DNA from: Colwellia sp. D2M02 | GTDB lineage: Bacteria; Pseudomonadota; Gammaproteobacteria; Enterobacterales; Alteromonadaceae | Direction: 5' to 3' | DNA length: 48,698 nt | NCBI RefSeq assembly: GCF_018860755.1 | Contig: NZ_JAHKPW010000050.1 | Coordinates: forward strand, 5,803-54,500 | The notes under the pieces: generated by a model | What the model saw: only the letters and a program-made list of their open reading frames with translations | Databases searched by the model: none | Told to the model about the DNA's origin: nothing | Translations under genes and position numbers: made by a program | Part shown: positions 6,985 to 14,795 of the stretch, one piece after another | How the letters are laid out: the number at the start of each line of letters is the position of its first letter | How positions within the stretch are numbered: the first letter of the stretch is position 1

Positions 6985-8913
6985 TTGATTACCGCAACAG
7001 ACCTAAGTTTAGATAGAGGGGCTAAAAACCTAATAAAATCATCTAGCTTCACTATTCATCCAAATCATAAAGTAGGCTTAGTGGGCAGTAACGGCTGTGG
7101 TAAGTCTTCACTTTTTGCCGCACTCTTAGGCGACTTAGCGCCAGATGCGGGTGATTTATCAATGCCAAATAGCTGGGATGTTGCCACGGTAAAGCAAGAA
7201 ACCCCTTCTTTAGAGCAATCAGCTCTTGATTATGTCATGGACGGCGACAAAGAATTTCGTCAATTAGAGCAAGAATTAGAACACGCTAGATCGACTCAAA
7301 ATGGTAACCTTGAAGCCACTATTATTAATAAAATTGATACGATCAACGGTTACAGTTTACCGGCTCGTGCTGGTGAGTTACTTCATGGCTTAGGTTTTTT
7401 ACAATCTCAGCTAAATAACCCTGTAAAAGACTTTTCAGGTGGTTGGCGCATGCGCTTAAACTTAGCACAAGCGTTAATCTCTCGTGCTGACTTATTACTG
7501 CTTGATGAACCAACCAACCATTTAGACTTAGATGCCGTTATTTGGCTACAACGTTGGTTAAAACGCTTCACTGGTACCTTAGTACTTATTTCTCATGATA
7601 GGGACTTTCTTGATACGGTTATTGGGCAAATTTTGCATATTGAACATCAACAAGCGAAATTATATAGCGGCAATTACACCGCTTTTGAACGCCAACGTGC
7701 TGAGCATTTGGCGCAGCAAGATGCACAGTATCAACGCCAACAAAAAGAAGCCGCTCATTTAACGGCTTTTGTTGATCGTTTTCGTGCAAAAGCCAGTAAA
7801 GCGAAACAGGCACAAAGCCGCTTAAAACGCTTAGAAAAACTCCCTGATTTAGCGCCAGCGCATGTCGATAGTCAATTCACTTTTAGCTTTGAAGAACCTG
7901 AAAACCTACCCTACCCGCTATTATCTCTAAAAGAAACTCAGTGTGGTTATGCTAAGTCAGATAAAAGCGAACAAGCAATTATTTTAGCCGATGTTGGTTT
8001 AACTTTAGTACCTGGTAGTCGCATTGGCTTACTTGGGCGAAATGGCGCAGGTAAATCAACGCTTATAAAATCACTGGCAGGTGAATTAGCAATACTCAGT
8101 GGCGAACGTTACTGCGCACAAGAGCTAAAAATTGGTTACTTTTCTCAACATCAATTAGAACAGCTGCATGCGCCATCTAGCCCTGTTGATCATATCCTAC
8201 GCGCAAAACCCACCTTAGGCGAACCACAAGCACGTACTTTTTTAGGTAAATTTGGCTTTAGTGGTGACCAAGCGCTAAGTCAGGTTAAAACCATGTCTGG
8301 TGGTGAAAAAGCACGTTTAGTACTAGCGTTAATCGTGCTAGAAAAGCCACAATTATTATTACTCGATGAACCAACTAACCATTTAGACTTAGAGATGCGC
8401 CAAGCCTTGGTCATGGCACTACAAAACTTTGGCGGCGCTATTATTCTGATTGCCCATGATAGATTTTTATTAGAGTCTTGTGTTGACGAGTTTTACTTAG
8501 TCGCGAACGGCACCGTAAAAGATTTCAGTGGCGATATAGATGATTACCAGCAATGGTTAAACGATGATAAAAAAGATACAGTAAAATCGAACAAAACTGA
8601 AAACAATAGCAATAATGAAAAAACGGTTGATAAAAAGCAATTACGCCAACAACAAGCCGAACTTAGAAAAATATCTGCGCCACTGAGAAAGAAAGCCGAT
8701 AAGCTTGAAAAAGATATTCAAACTTGGCAAAAAGAATTAGCCGAGGTAGAAGCGCTATTGAGTGATAGTGATATTTATCAAGCAGAGCGAAAGAGTGAAT
8801 TAACAACACAACTAAAACGCCAAGCTAGCTTAAAAAACGATATTGAAGAAAATGAAATGGTATGGCTAGAATTAGCAGAAGAAATTGAAGAAATAATGTC
8901 TGCTGCCAATTAA
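6985..8913 (+). CDS. yheS: ABC-F family ATPase YheS
   Basis: Soluble ribosome-associated ABC-F protein with two ATPase cassettes and no membrane domain. The first has Walker A GSNGCGKSS (34-42), signature FSGGW, and Walker B LLLLDEPTNHLD. A charged linker follows (about residues 230-290). The second has GRNGAGKST, MSGGEKARL and LLLLDEPTNHLD. The last about 100 residues form a Lys/Glu-rich coiled coil. Length 642 aa fits YheS. The start is TTG at 6985, supported by GAGGA seven bases upstream and by alignment of the N-terminus with family members. ABC-F proteins modulate translation at the ribosomal E site; the specific role of YheS is not settled. Confidence 0.93.
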   Translation: MITATDLSLDRGAKNLIKSSSFTIHPNHKVGLVGSNGCGKSSLFAALLGDLAPDAGDLSMPNSWDVATVKQETPSLEQSALDYVMDGDKEFRQLEQELEHARSTQNGNLEATIINKIDTINGYSLPARAGELLHGLGFLQSQLNNPVKDFSGGWRMRLNLAQALISRADLLLLDEPTNHLDLDAVIWLQRWLKRFTGTLVLISHDRDFLDTVIGQILHIEHQQAKLYSGNYTAFERQRAEHLAQQDAQYQRQQKEAAHLTAFVDRFRAKASKAKQAQSRLKRLEKLPDLAPAHVDSQFTFSFEEPENLPYPLLSLKETQCGYAKSDKSEQAIILADVGLTLVPGSRIGLLGRNGAGKSTLIKSLAGELAILSGERYCAQELKIGYFSQHQLEQLHAPSSPVDHILRAKPTLGEPQARTFLGKFGFSGDQALSQVKTMSGGEKARLVLALIVLEKPQLLLLDEPTNHLDLEMRQALVMALQNFGGAIILIAHDRFLLESCVDEFYLVANGTVKDFSGDIDDYQQWLNDDKKDTVKSNKTENNSNNEKTVDKKQLRQQQAELRKISAPLRKKADKLEKDIQTWQKELAEVEALLSDSDIYQAERKSELTTQLKRQASLKNDIEENEMVWLELAEEIEEIMSAAN

Positions 8914-8995
8914 CAAACATAACTATGAATTTCGCTCGTTTTAACCTATAGAGTACTATACCCTATAATAAACCATTGATTAAAAGGAATGAGTT

Positions 8996-9742
8996 ATGAA
9001 TAACACACTGAAAATATTGCTTTTTAGCACCTCGTTATTCGCTAGCACTACCACATTAGCTCAAGGAGCTGATTTAGATGCGGGTATTTATGAATTAAAT
9101 AGAGGCGAATTTAAAGCGGCTATTGCCGAGTTTACCCCGCTGGTTGAAGAAGGCTACTCTCCTGCACAATATCAAATGGCAATGATGCATAAAAACGGTT
9201 ATGGCATGCCGAAAGATATTGCCAAAGCGATTGAGTTATTAACATTATCAGCCGAGCAACATTACCCCGATGCTCAATTTGAATTGGCCTTGTTTTATAC
9301 TGAAGGAAAGTTTGTTAAAAAAGATTTAAAAAAAGCATTCGAGCTTACCAGTAAAGCTGCCTATAAAGGCTTAGCCAGTGCTCAATTTAATTTAGCGGTA
9401 ATGTATGCCACTGGCGAAGGCGTTAAGCAAGACGATTTTGCAGCCTCTCGTTGGTATAAAAGTGCTGCAGATCAGAACTACGCTTTAGCACAATACAATT
9501 TAGCCTTACTATATAGCGAAGGCAAAGGCATCGAAAAAAGTATTGAGCAGTCTTATATATGGAACACCATTGCCTCATGGAATGGCTACCCTGACGCTGA
9601 AACTAGCCGAAAAATTGATGAACGAGCGTTATCAAAACTTAAAATTGAACGCGGTCGTGAAAAAGCCAATGAAATTTATCAAAAAATACTAGACCAACAA
9701 GAAATTAAAGCGAAAATGGCTGATAACAAGTCAATATATTGA
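8996..9742 (+). CDS. Periplasmic Sel1-repeat protein (248 aa)
   Basis: Signal peptide 1-22 (ending TLAQ). Then come about four Sel1-like repeats of 36 residues (A.Y.LA.MY..G.G...D...A). Clear units are AQYQMAMMHKNGYGMPKD, AQFELALFYTEGKFVKKD, AQFNLAVMYATGEGVKQD and AQYNLALLYSEGKGIEKS. A Lys/Glu-rich helix ends the protein. Sel1 repeats act as protein-interaction scaffolds; the partner is unknown. AAGGA lies seven bases before the ATG. A second Sel1 protein is encoded at 47795-48421 but is not closely similar. Confidence 0.88.
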   Translation: MNNTLKILLFSTSLFASTTTLAQGADLDAGIYELNRGEFKAAIAEFTPLVEEGYSPAQYQMAMMHKNGYGMPKDIAKAIELLTLSAEQHYPDAQFELALFYTEGKFVKKDLKKAFELTSKAAYKGLASAQFNLAVMYATGEGVKQDDFAASRWYKSAADQNYALAQYNLALLYSEGKGIEKSIEQSYIWNTIASWNGYPDAETSRKIDERALSKLKIERGREKANEIYQKILDQQEIKAKMADNKSIY

Positions 9743-9850
9743 TCTACATCAGCAAGTTAACTAGGTGACTTAAGTACACTAGATATATGGAAAGTAACAA
9801 CGCCGTTGTTGTTACCTCACTTTATATTTACGAGTAATTAGGAGCCTATT

Positions 9851-9982
9851 ATGGATCTGTTATCAATGTTAACTAACGACCCTATTGTAATGTTTTCTTT
9901 TGGTGGCTTAGGGGTTGTATTAGCTATTTGTGCTTACTACATTTATTACTTTATTACGCATATTGTTAACGATAAAAAATAG
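9851..9982 (+). CDS. DUF3149-like single-span membrane peptide (43 aa)
   Basis: Short gene with a strong start: AGGAG five to six bases before the ATG. The product begins MDLLSMLTNDPIVMFSFGG. One transmembrane helix follows (about residues 12-36), and the end is short and charged (NDKK). The layout, LL..DP at the N-terminus, a single helix with aromatic end YYIYYF, then a polar tail, matches the tiny DUF3149 membrane proteins common in gammaproteobacteria. The family name is recalled, not searched. Function is unknown. The flanks 9743-9850 and 9983-10112 hold only a small GTAACAAC/GTTGTTAC inverted repeat near 9791-9812 and the promoter of the next gene. Confidence 0.75.
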   Translation: MDLLSMLTNDPIVMFSFGGLGVVLAICAYYIYYFITHIVNDKK

Positions 9983-10045
9983 TGTAATCGGGTTTAAATA
10001 CTCAAGTAGCTAAAATAGTGACACTTATTCTTGGTGATTATCTGT

Positions 10046-10074
10046 TTATATTTCATACAGACCTCTGCTATAAT
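10046..10074 (+). promoter_or_regulatory. Extended -10 promoter of the mini-flagellin gene
   Basis: TGCTATAAT (10066-10074) is an extended -10 element. The -35 region 17 bases upstream is poor (TTATAT). It looks like a sigma70 promoter; no sigma28 (flagellar) consensus was seen. Confidence 0.5.
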
Positions 10075-10112
10075 TACTGACATCGTCAACTCTTTAGTAG
10101 AGGTAATCTTTT

Positions 10113-10799
10113 ATGCTTAGCATCAATCAATCAAACAATAACTTAAGTTTTATTGAGCGTTTAAATCAACGAGCTGAGCAGCAAAGTGAGAAACTCGCTT
10201 CAGGTAAACGTATCAATAAAGCTGCTGATGATGCCGCAGGGCTACAAATAGCCAACCGCCTAACAAGCCAAATTAATGGCAATCAACAGTTAAGCTTTAA
10301 CGCACAAGATCAAGTTAACCTTAATACCGTAAAAACGGGTGCCTTATCTGCCATAACAGAAGGCTTAGAGCGCGCTAATGTATTGTCAGTACAATCAGGC
10401 AACCCACTTTACGATAGCAGTGCTATTCAAGACGAGCTAAATCAAATCACTGAAGAAATAAACACCGTGGCAAGTAATGTGCTCGGCCAAGAGAACTTTA
10501 TCAGTGGTCTTGATGCTAGTGATCCTCAAGCAACACAAACCGCTATTCAAGATACCGCAGAAATCGTTAATACTAGCGCAAGTGAGCTAGGGGCAAGTAG
10601 TAATAGTTTAGCTAGCCAAGTTAGTAGTTACGAAACCAGTGTAGTCAATGTTAGCGCTTCTCGCTCACGTATTGAAGATACTGATTTTGCTGCACAAACG
10701 AGCGAACAGCAGCAAACAGAAATACTATTACAAGCAGCAATTATCAATAAGAAAAATGAAGAAGAGCGTAAAGGGCTACTCTTCAATAAATTAGTTTAA
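10113..10799 (+). CDS. Orphan short flagellin-like protein (228 aa)
   Basis: The N-terminal half is typical flagellin D0/D1: a helix beginning LSINQSNNNLSFIERLNQ, the conserved SGKRINKAADDAAGLQIANR block (about 29-48), and the SAITEGLERANVLSVQSGN region. The C-terminal D1 part SRIEDTDFA is also kept (about 184-192). The exposed D2/D3 domains are absent. The C-terminal D0 helix is unusual, ending GLLFNKLV instead of the common SLL-type end. No other flagellar gene is in the window, and the promoter looks housekeeping. AGAGGT precedes the ATG. It may be a minor filament subunit, a secreted decoy, or a protein with another role. Confidence 0.85.
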   Translation: MLSINQSNNNLSFIERLNQRAEQQSEKLASGKRINKAADDAAGLQIANRLTSQINGNQQLSFNAQDQVNLNTVKTGALSAITEGLERANVLSVQSGNPLYDSSAIQDELNQITEEINTVASNVLGQENFISGLDASDPQATQTAIQDTAEIVNTSASELGASSNSLASQVSSYETSVVNVSASRSRIEDTDFAAQTSEQQQTEILLQAAIINKKNEEERKGLLFNKLV

Positions 10800-10932
10800 T
10801 ATCAGCTTTATGCATAAGTGCTCTTGTTAATAGCTGGTATACAAACTTCTAGCTTTTAACTTTCTTTATATCCCCCTTACCTGCTCTGAACTTGTTATAC
10901 TGCGCTTCGTCACTTTTTTAATGCAGGCTATT

Positions 10933-11208
10933 ATGATTATTCCATTCGAACAAATTGCTGATGAAACACTAACCGCCATTATCGAAGAGTTTATTGTGCG
11001 CGAGGGCGGTGATAATGGGGATATTGATATAAACAATGATCAAAAAATCACACAAGTTAAACAACAGCTCAAGCAAGGTAGCGTGGTAGTCGTTTATTCT
11101 GAGCTTTATGAAAGTGTAAATATACTGCCTAAAGCACAATTTATGCAGCAACTAGCGGAAAGTGAGCATGATGAGTTTACTCATCAAAATAACGATGAAT
11201 TTAAGTAA
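10933..11208 (+). CDS. yheU: YheU family protein (UPF0270)
   Basis: Small cytoplasmic protein of unknown function. The core IIPFEQIADETLTAIIEEF..REG...G followed by KI.QVKQQLKQGSVVVVYSELYESVNILP matches YheU closely. I start at the ATG at 10933 because its product aligns with the family N-terminus and an AGG lies just upstream; an ATG at 10921 has no ribosome site. The C-terminus (SEHDEFTHQNNDEFK) is longer than in enteric YheU. The TAA stop is formed by the first three bases of a MITE-like element. Proximity to yheS is conserved in enterics. Confidence 0.9.
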   Translation: MIIPFEQIADETLTAIIEEFIVREGGDNGDIDINNDQKITQVKQQLKQGSVVVVYSELYESVNILPKAQFMQQLAESEHDEFTHQNNDEFK

Positions 11209-11297
11209 CCTGAACTCGGTTTGAAAGACATTTAAAAAATTGAAATATCAGGAAAAATAACTACTAGAGAAACATTTGTTAAGCCGAAATCAGGTTA
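11206..11297 (+). repeat. MITE-like element, copy A (92 bp, short form)
   Basis: Begins TAACCTGAACTCGGTTTGAA and ends TTAAGCCGAAATCAGGTTA, an imperfect terminal inverted repeat of about 19 bases. It joins the left module (to GAAATATCAG) directly to the right module (GAAAAATAACTACTAGAGAA...) of the long copy at 39019-39227, so it is an internal-deletion form. Its first TAA is the yheU stop codon. Confidence 0.85.
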
Positions 11298-11298
11298 A

Positions 11299-11356
11299 GT
11301 AGGTTATCAGGTAATGATAAACCTACAGGCTAACAAGAGCAGCTTCCCGTAGGTTT
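11299..11356. repeat. Competing hairpins between two MITE copies
   Basis: GTAGGTT (11299-11305), AAACCTAC (11319-11326) and GTAGGTTT (11349-11356) allow the middle arm to pair with either neighbour. The first hairpin is extended by ATCA/TGAT inside its loop. No T tract follows either form. It sits in the overlapping 3' ends of yheU and the DUF1338 gene. Confidence 0.45.
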
Positions 11357-11398
11357 AAAGACTGAACAAACATCTACAACTAATCAGTTACGATTATT

Positions 11399-11515
11399 TA
11401 ACCTGAGTCCGATTTAAGAGATATTTAACACATTAAAATATCAGAACAAATTACTTTTCTGAATCGCTAACTTGATAGTTTTCTTCTTTTCATATGTTAA
11501 GCCGCTCTCAGGTTA
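11399..11515 (+). repeat. MITE-like element, copy B (117 bp)
   Basis: Begins TAACCTGAGTCCGATTTAA and ends TTAAGCCGCTCTCAGGTTA. It shares GAGATATTTAACA, the ATTACTTTTCTGAA block and the CTTGATAGTTTT...CATATG block with the long copy, then jumps straight to the right terminal repeat. The right end supplies the TAA stop of the gene at 11513-12313. Confidence 0.88.
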
Positions 11516-12313
11516 TTTAGCAACATTAGTACTATCAAATATTTTATCTGCTGAAGCGGCGACAAAGCCGGTGTATAACTCACCATTTGCTAATGGATAA
11601 CGTTTAGCAAACTCATAAAAGCAGCTTGGGATGGCTAGTGTTGTATCACTAAATTGCACTTGCGCTGTGTCAGCAAGCGTTGATGATTGTTCAAGCTTTA
11701 CTGCTTCATCGCCTTTCACTTCACCACCATTAGTATTTAGTGGATAACCCGCTGCTTTTAACGCCGCATTGACTTCTAGAATATCATCGTATTGTTCAAG
11801 GTGATTAATGCTAACCGTAAAGTGATTAGCACGATAACCCCATGCAGCAAGCCATGCTGCATATTCACTTTCAGCTAACAAGGTTTGGTAATCGGCTGAG
11901 CTAATGTTCCATAATTGCCCTGAATATAAAAAGTCAGCCCGGTCACTAACATCATCAGGTAGTTGGGCAACTAAGTCATTAATAATACGTTGCGCTTGTG
12001 CTGAAAATTCTTCAACGCGTAGTTCACTAATAAAAACTTTAGGCATAGTGCTATCAGGGTGTTCAAAGTGCTTAGCATCAAGCTTTTTCGCTGCAAAGTC
12101 ATATTGACCACATTCGGTATAGCCTAATGCTAATAAGTGCTTAGCTAATGCCGCTAAATTCACTTTAGTATTGTTAAAGGTGCGATACGCGACATGATCG
12201 TTAATCACATCAGCACCATTGCCTAATAAAGCGTGAATTTTTTCAGCTGATGGCGTAACTTGCAGGTATTGTTGCCAAATGTTGTCAAAAAGTGTGGTTA
12301 CTTGCGTTGTCAT
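11513..12313 (-). CDS. DUF1338 / 2-oxoadipate dioxygenase-decarboxylase-like protein
   Basis: Member of the DUF1338 family, whose characterised members (HglS/YdcJ) are non-haem iron enzymes converting 2-oxoadipate to D-2-hydroxyglutarate. The metal triad expected from that family is visible as H40 (NDHVAYRTF), H164 (RANHFTVSIN) and E234 (FYEFAKRYP). At 266 aa it is a short member, so its substrate may differ. I start at the ATG at 12311-12313, preceded by AGAGGA; a longer frame from 12388 has no ribosome site. The stop TAA is contributed by MITE copy B. It is probably monocistronic. Confidence 0.8.
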   Translation of the reverse strand: MTTQVTTLFDNIWQQYLQVTPSAEKIHALLGNGADVINDHVAYRTFNNTKVNLAALAKHLLALGYTECGQYDFAAKKLDAKHFEHPDSTMPKVFISELRVEEFSAQAQRIINDLVAQLPDDVSDRADFLYSGQLWNISSADYQTLLAESEYAAWLAAWGYRANHFTVSINHLEQYDDILEVNAALKAAGYPLNTNGGEVKGDEAVKLEQSSTLADTAQVQFSDTTLAIPSCFYEFAKRYPLANGELYTGFVAASADKIFDSTNVAK

Positions 12314-12466
12314 ATTGTTTCCTCTTGCTTTGTGTTCAATCGACATATTTTTAATATGTTCATCGTTAATAGGGGATGAGCAACTCAAATTCTACTTAAA
12401 AAAATAGATGATGAATTAGCTTAGATCAACGGATAGCGACAAAGTGTCAGAAAATAACAATAGGAT

Positions 12467-12501
12467 ATTTTTGATGGCAGCAATGGCTATCCATCAAAAA
12501 T
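12467..12501. repeat. 11-bp inverted repeat upstream of the DUF1338 gene
   Basis: ATTTTTGATGG (12467-12477) mirrored by CCATCAAAAAT (12491-12501), loop 13. In both directions the 3' side is A-rich, not T-rich, so it is not a typical intrinsic terminator. It lies in the 283-base gap between the DUF1338 start and the cysQ stop, where nothing else was seen. Confidence 0.45.
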
Positions 12502-12596
12502 TTAAATTTGATCAATACTCTTGAAGAAGCACGGACGATGTCCTGCTTGATGGTGTAAGGTATGCTGTTTTAAAATGCTGGTTAACATAAAATTAA

Positions 12597-13430
12597 TTAG
12601 TAATGTTGTCTATGCGCTTTAATAATACTTTGCCATGCAAAATCTCGAGAGCCTAAACTAACAAAGTCAGGGTTAAGTAAGCTCTCACGTTGATTATAAC
12701 TCAGTGGTTGAAATTCGCTATCTAAAATATTACCACCTGCTTGCTCTAAAATACATTGGCTTGCCCCAGTATCCCATTCACCAGTAACACCAACACGTAA
12801 ATAGCAGTCAGCTCCACCTTCAGCAATTAGGCAGTTTTTCAATGAGCAACTACCTAAAGCAATATAATCATAATTATATTGCTCATTAAGATATTGCCCC
12901 ATAAGTTCAAGTTGCTGGCGACGACTAATAGCCACTTTAATTTTTCGGTTCTCTTCAAAATTAGCAACCTGAATTGCATGACTCGCTTGGCTATTATCTT
13001 TAAAAGATCCTAAACCTTTTTGACCGTAATAAGTTAAGCAGTGATCAGGGGCATGAATAACACCAATGGTCGGGTGACCATTTTCAACTAACGCAATATT
13101 TACGGCGAAGTCTCCACTACCAATAATAAACTCACCGGTGCCGTCAATAGGGTCAAGTAACCAATAACGCGACCAGTTTTTTCGCTCACTTAATGCTAAT
13201 GCGCCAACCTCTTCAGATATAATTGGAATATCAGGTGTTAATGTTCTTAGTTGGTCCATTAAAACGTCATTTGAGGCTATATCGGCACTTGTTACTGGGC
13301 TTTCGTCATCTTTTAATTCAGCGGTATAGTTACCTTGTCGGTAATATTTCATTACCTCAACACCTGCTTTTTTCGCACTTTGTAATGCGACATTCAGTAG
13401 TTTATCTTGGATATTTTCGTTATTACTCAT
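12597..13430 (-). CDS. cysQ: 3'(2'),5'-bisphosphate nucleotidase CysQ
   Basis: Mg-dependent phosphatase of the inositol monophosphatase superfamily that hydrolyses PAP/PAPS from sulfate assimilation. Key residues: D45 with PVTSAD (45-50), E73-E74 (ISEEV), the catalytic motif D93-PIDGT (LLDPIDGTGEF), and the C-terminal GEWDTGASQ. Length 277 aa is near the usual 246-270. I use the ATG at 13428-13430: AGAGGT lies just upstream, and this start overlaps the last codons of nudE by 8 bases, giving translational coupling. A TTG further upstream is less likely. Confidence 0.88.
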   Translation of the reverse strand: MSNNENIQDKLLNVALQSAKKAGVEVMKYYRQGNYTAELKDDESPVTSADIASNDVLMDQLRTLTPDIPIISEEVGALALSERKNWSRYWLLDPIDGTGEFIIGSGDFAVNIALVENGHPTIGVIHAPDHCLTYYGQKGLGSFKDNSQASHAIQVANFEENRKIKVAISRRQQLELMGQYLNEQYNYDYIALGSCSLKNCLIAEGGADCYLRVGVTGEWDTGASQCILEQAGGNILDSEFQPLSYNQRESLLNPDFVSLGSRDFAWQSIIKAHRQHY

Positions 13431-13983
13431 GATTACCTCTGAATTTATCAATGACTAACATTAGGGCTGCAATACTACGTGCTTCGGTAAAATCATTTTG
13501 CTGCAATAAGCCTTTATAATCAGCGATAGGCCACTCAACTATTTCTAGTGGCTCAGGCTCATCACCCTCAAGTTTACATTCATATAAACCTTCTGCTAAA
13601 AATACGGTCATTTTAGCGTTAAAAAAAGCAGGAGCCATCATTAACTCTGCAACATATGAAAGTTTATCTGCACCAAAAAATATTTCTTCTTTCAACTCAC
13701 GGTTAGCCGCATTTTCAGCTTGTTCACCTGGATCGATCAACCCTTTAGGAAAACCTAACTGGTAACTGTGAGTACCAGCACAATATTCTCTGACTAATAC
13801 CATCGTATTTTTATTAATCATAGGTACTATCAATACCGCACCGCGACCAGATCCTAACATACGCTCGTATTGCCGTTTCTCACCATTACTGAACGTTAAA
13901 TCGATTTGTTCAATATTAAAAAGTGCACTTTTGGCAACAGTTCGTTTTCCTGTAATTTCTGGAAGTTGATTTTTATCTATCAT
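13423..13983 (-). CDS. nudE: ADP compounds hydrolase NudE (Nudix)
   Basis: Nudix hydrolase active on ADP-ribose, NADH and Ap3A-type compounds in E. coli. The Nudix box G83-LIDPGEQAENAANRELKEEI-FFG fits GX5EX7REUXEEXGU. The flanking ELGF-like SYQLGFPKGL and the LEGDEPEPLEIVEWP segment are specific to NudE. Most likely start is the ATG at 13981-13983; a GTG two codons upstream is possible. It overlaps cysQ by 8 bases and is divergent from yrfG, as nudE and yrfG are also neighbours in enterics. The pairing with cysQ links two enzymes that clear adenine-nucleotide by-products. Confidence 0.92.
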   Translation of the reverse strand: MIDKNQLPEITGKRTVAKSALFNIEQIDLTFSNGEKRQYERMLGSGRGAVLIVPMINKNTMVLVREYCAGTHSYQLGFPKGLIDPGEQAENAANRELKEEIFFGADKLSYVAELMMAPAFFNAKMTVFLAEGLYECKLEGDEPEPLEIVEWPIADYKGLLQQNDFTEARSIAALMLVIDKFRGNHE

Positions 13984-14063
13984 GAGCACAATACAATAAT
14001 TGAATAATTCAGTTAAGTTAACGCTATAATGACACGATAAATAACTCTTTTGGAATCATTAAA

Positions 14064-14720
14064 TTGTTAAATTGGTCAGAAATATCTACCGTTCTCATTG
14101 ATATGGACGGAACCATTTTAGATTTACATTTTGATAACCACTTTTGGTTAACACATTTACCTTTGCGTTATAGCCAAAAAATGGGCATTTCAGTCGAGGC
14201 CGCACAAAAAAAACTTGCGGCCCATTACCAGTCTGTTGCCGGCACTATTGAGTGGTACTGTTTAGATTACTGGGAAGCTCAAACAACAATGCCCATTAAG
14301 GAGCTCAAACGAGAAATAGAGCATTTAATTCAATTACGTGATGATGCCAAAAGTTTTTTAATGGCGCTAAAAGCCAGCGGTCGTGAAGTGGTACTGGTAA
14401 CCAATGCTCATCCTGATGCGTTATCATTAAAAATAGAGCGCACTCAACTTGATCAATATTTTGATGTTCTTTATTCCACCCATGAATTTGGTGTCACCAA
14501 AGAGTCACAGCTCCTTTGGCAACGTTTACAGCACAAACAAAATTTCAACAACGATAAAACGCTCTTTATCGACGATAGCATTGACATATTACACTCAGCC
14601 AAGCGTTTTGGTATCAAGCACTTATTGGCAGTTGCCAACCCTGACAGTAAAAAAGCAATGAATATTATCGACGACTTCCAGACGGTAACAGATTTCAGGT
14701 TATTAATTAAAGATCTTTAA
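14064..14720 (+). CDS. yrfG: HAD nucleotidase YrfG (GMP/IMP type)
   Basis: Haloacid-dehalogenase-fold phosphatase; the E. coli homologue dephosphorylates GMP and IMP. Motif I is DMDGTILDL with nucleophile D13 and acid/base D15, motif II is VTNAH, the motif III Lys lies in the GVTKES region, and motif IV is FIDDSIDIL. The N-terminal pattern LDLHFDNHFWLTHLP.RY is characteristic of YrfG. Start is TTG at 14064 (product MLNWSEISTV), with GGAA about nine bases upstream. Divergent from nudE. Length 218 aa is normal. Confidence 0.9.
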   Translation: MLNWSEISTVLIDMDGTILDLHFDNHFWLTHLPLRYSQKMGISVEAAQKKLAAHYQSVAGTIEWYCLDYWEAQTTMPIKELKREIEHLIQLRDDAKSFLMALKASGREVVLVTNAHPDALSLKIERTQLDQYFDVLYSTHEFGVTKESQLLWQRLQHKQNFNNDKTLFIDDSIDILHSAKRFGIKHLLAVANPDSKKAMNIIDDFQTVTDFRLLIKDL

Positions 14721-14795
14721 AACACCTAACATATTGAATCAATACGCTATCAGCACTAGCCTAGCAATTAAGTTTACAACTAAAGGAAGAATATT

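Noticed and set aside
10113-10799. Part of a flagellar gene cluster
   Set aside because: No other flagellar gene nearby and the promoter is not sigma28-like.
12467-12501. Inverted repeat as a terminator of the DUF1338 or cysQ gene
   Set aside because: No T tract on the 3' side in either direction and it lies upstream of the DUF1338 start; kept only as an inverted repeat.
14690-14705. TTCAGGTTA at the end of yrfG as another MITE end
   Set aside because: It lies inside coding sequence and has none of the adjoining element modules, so a chance match is likely.
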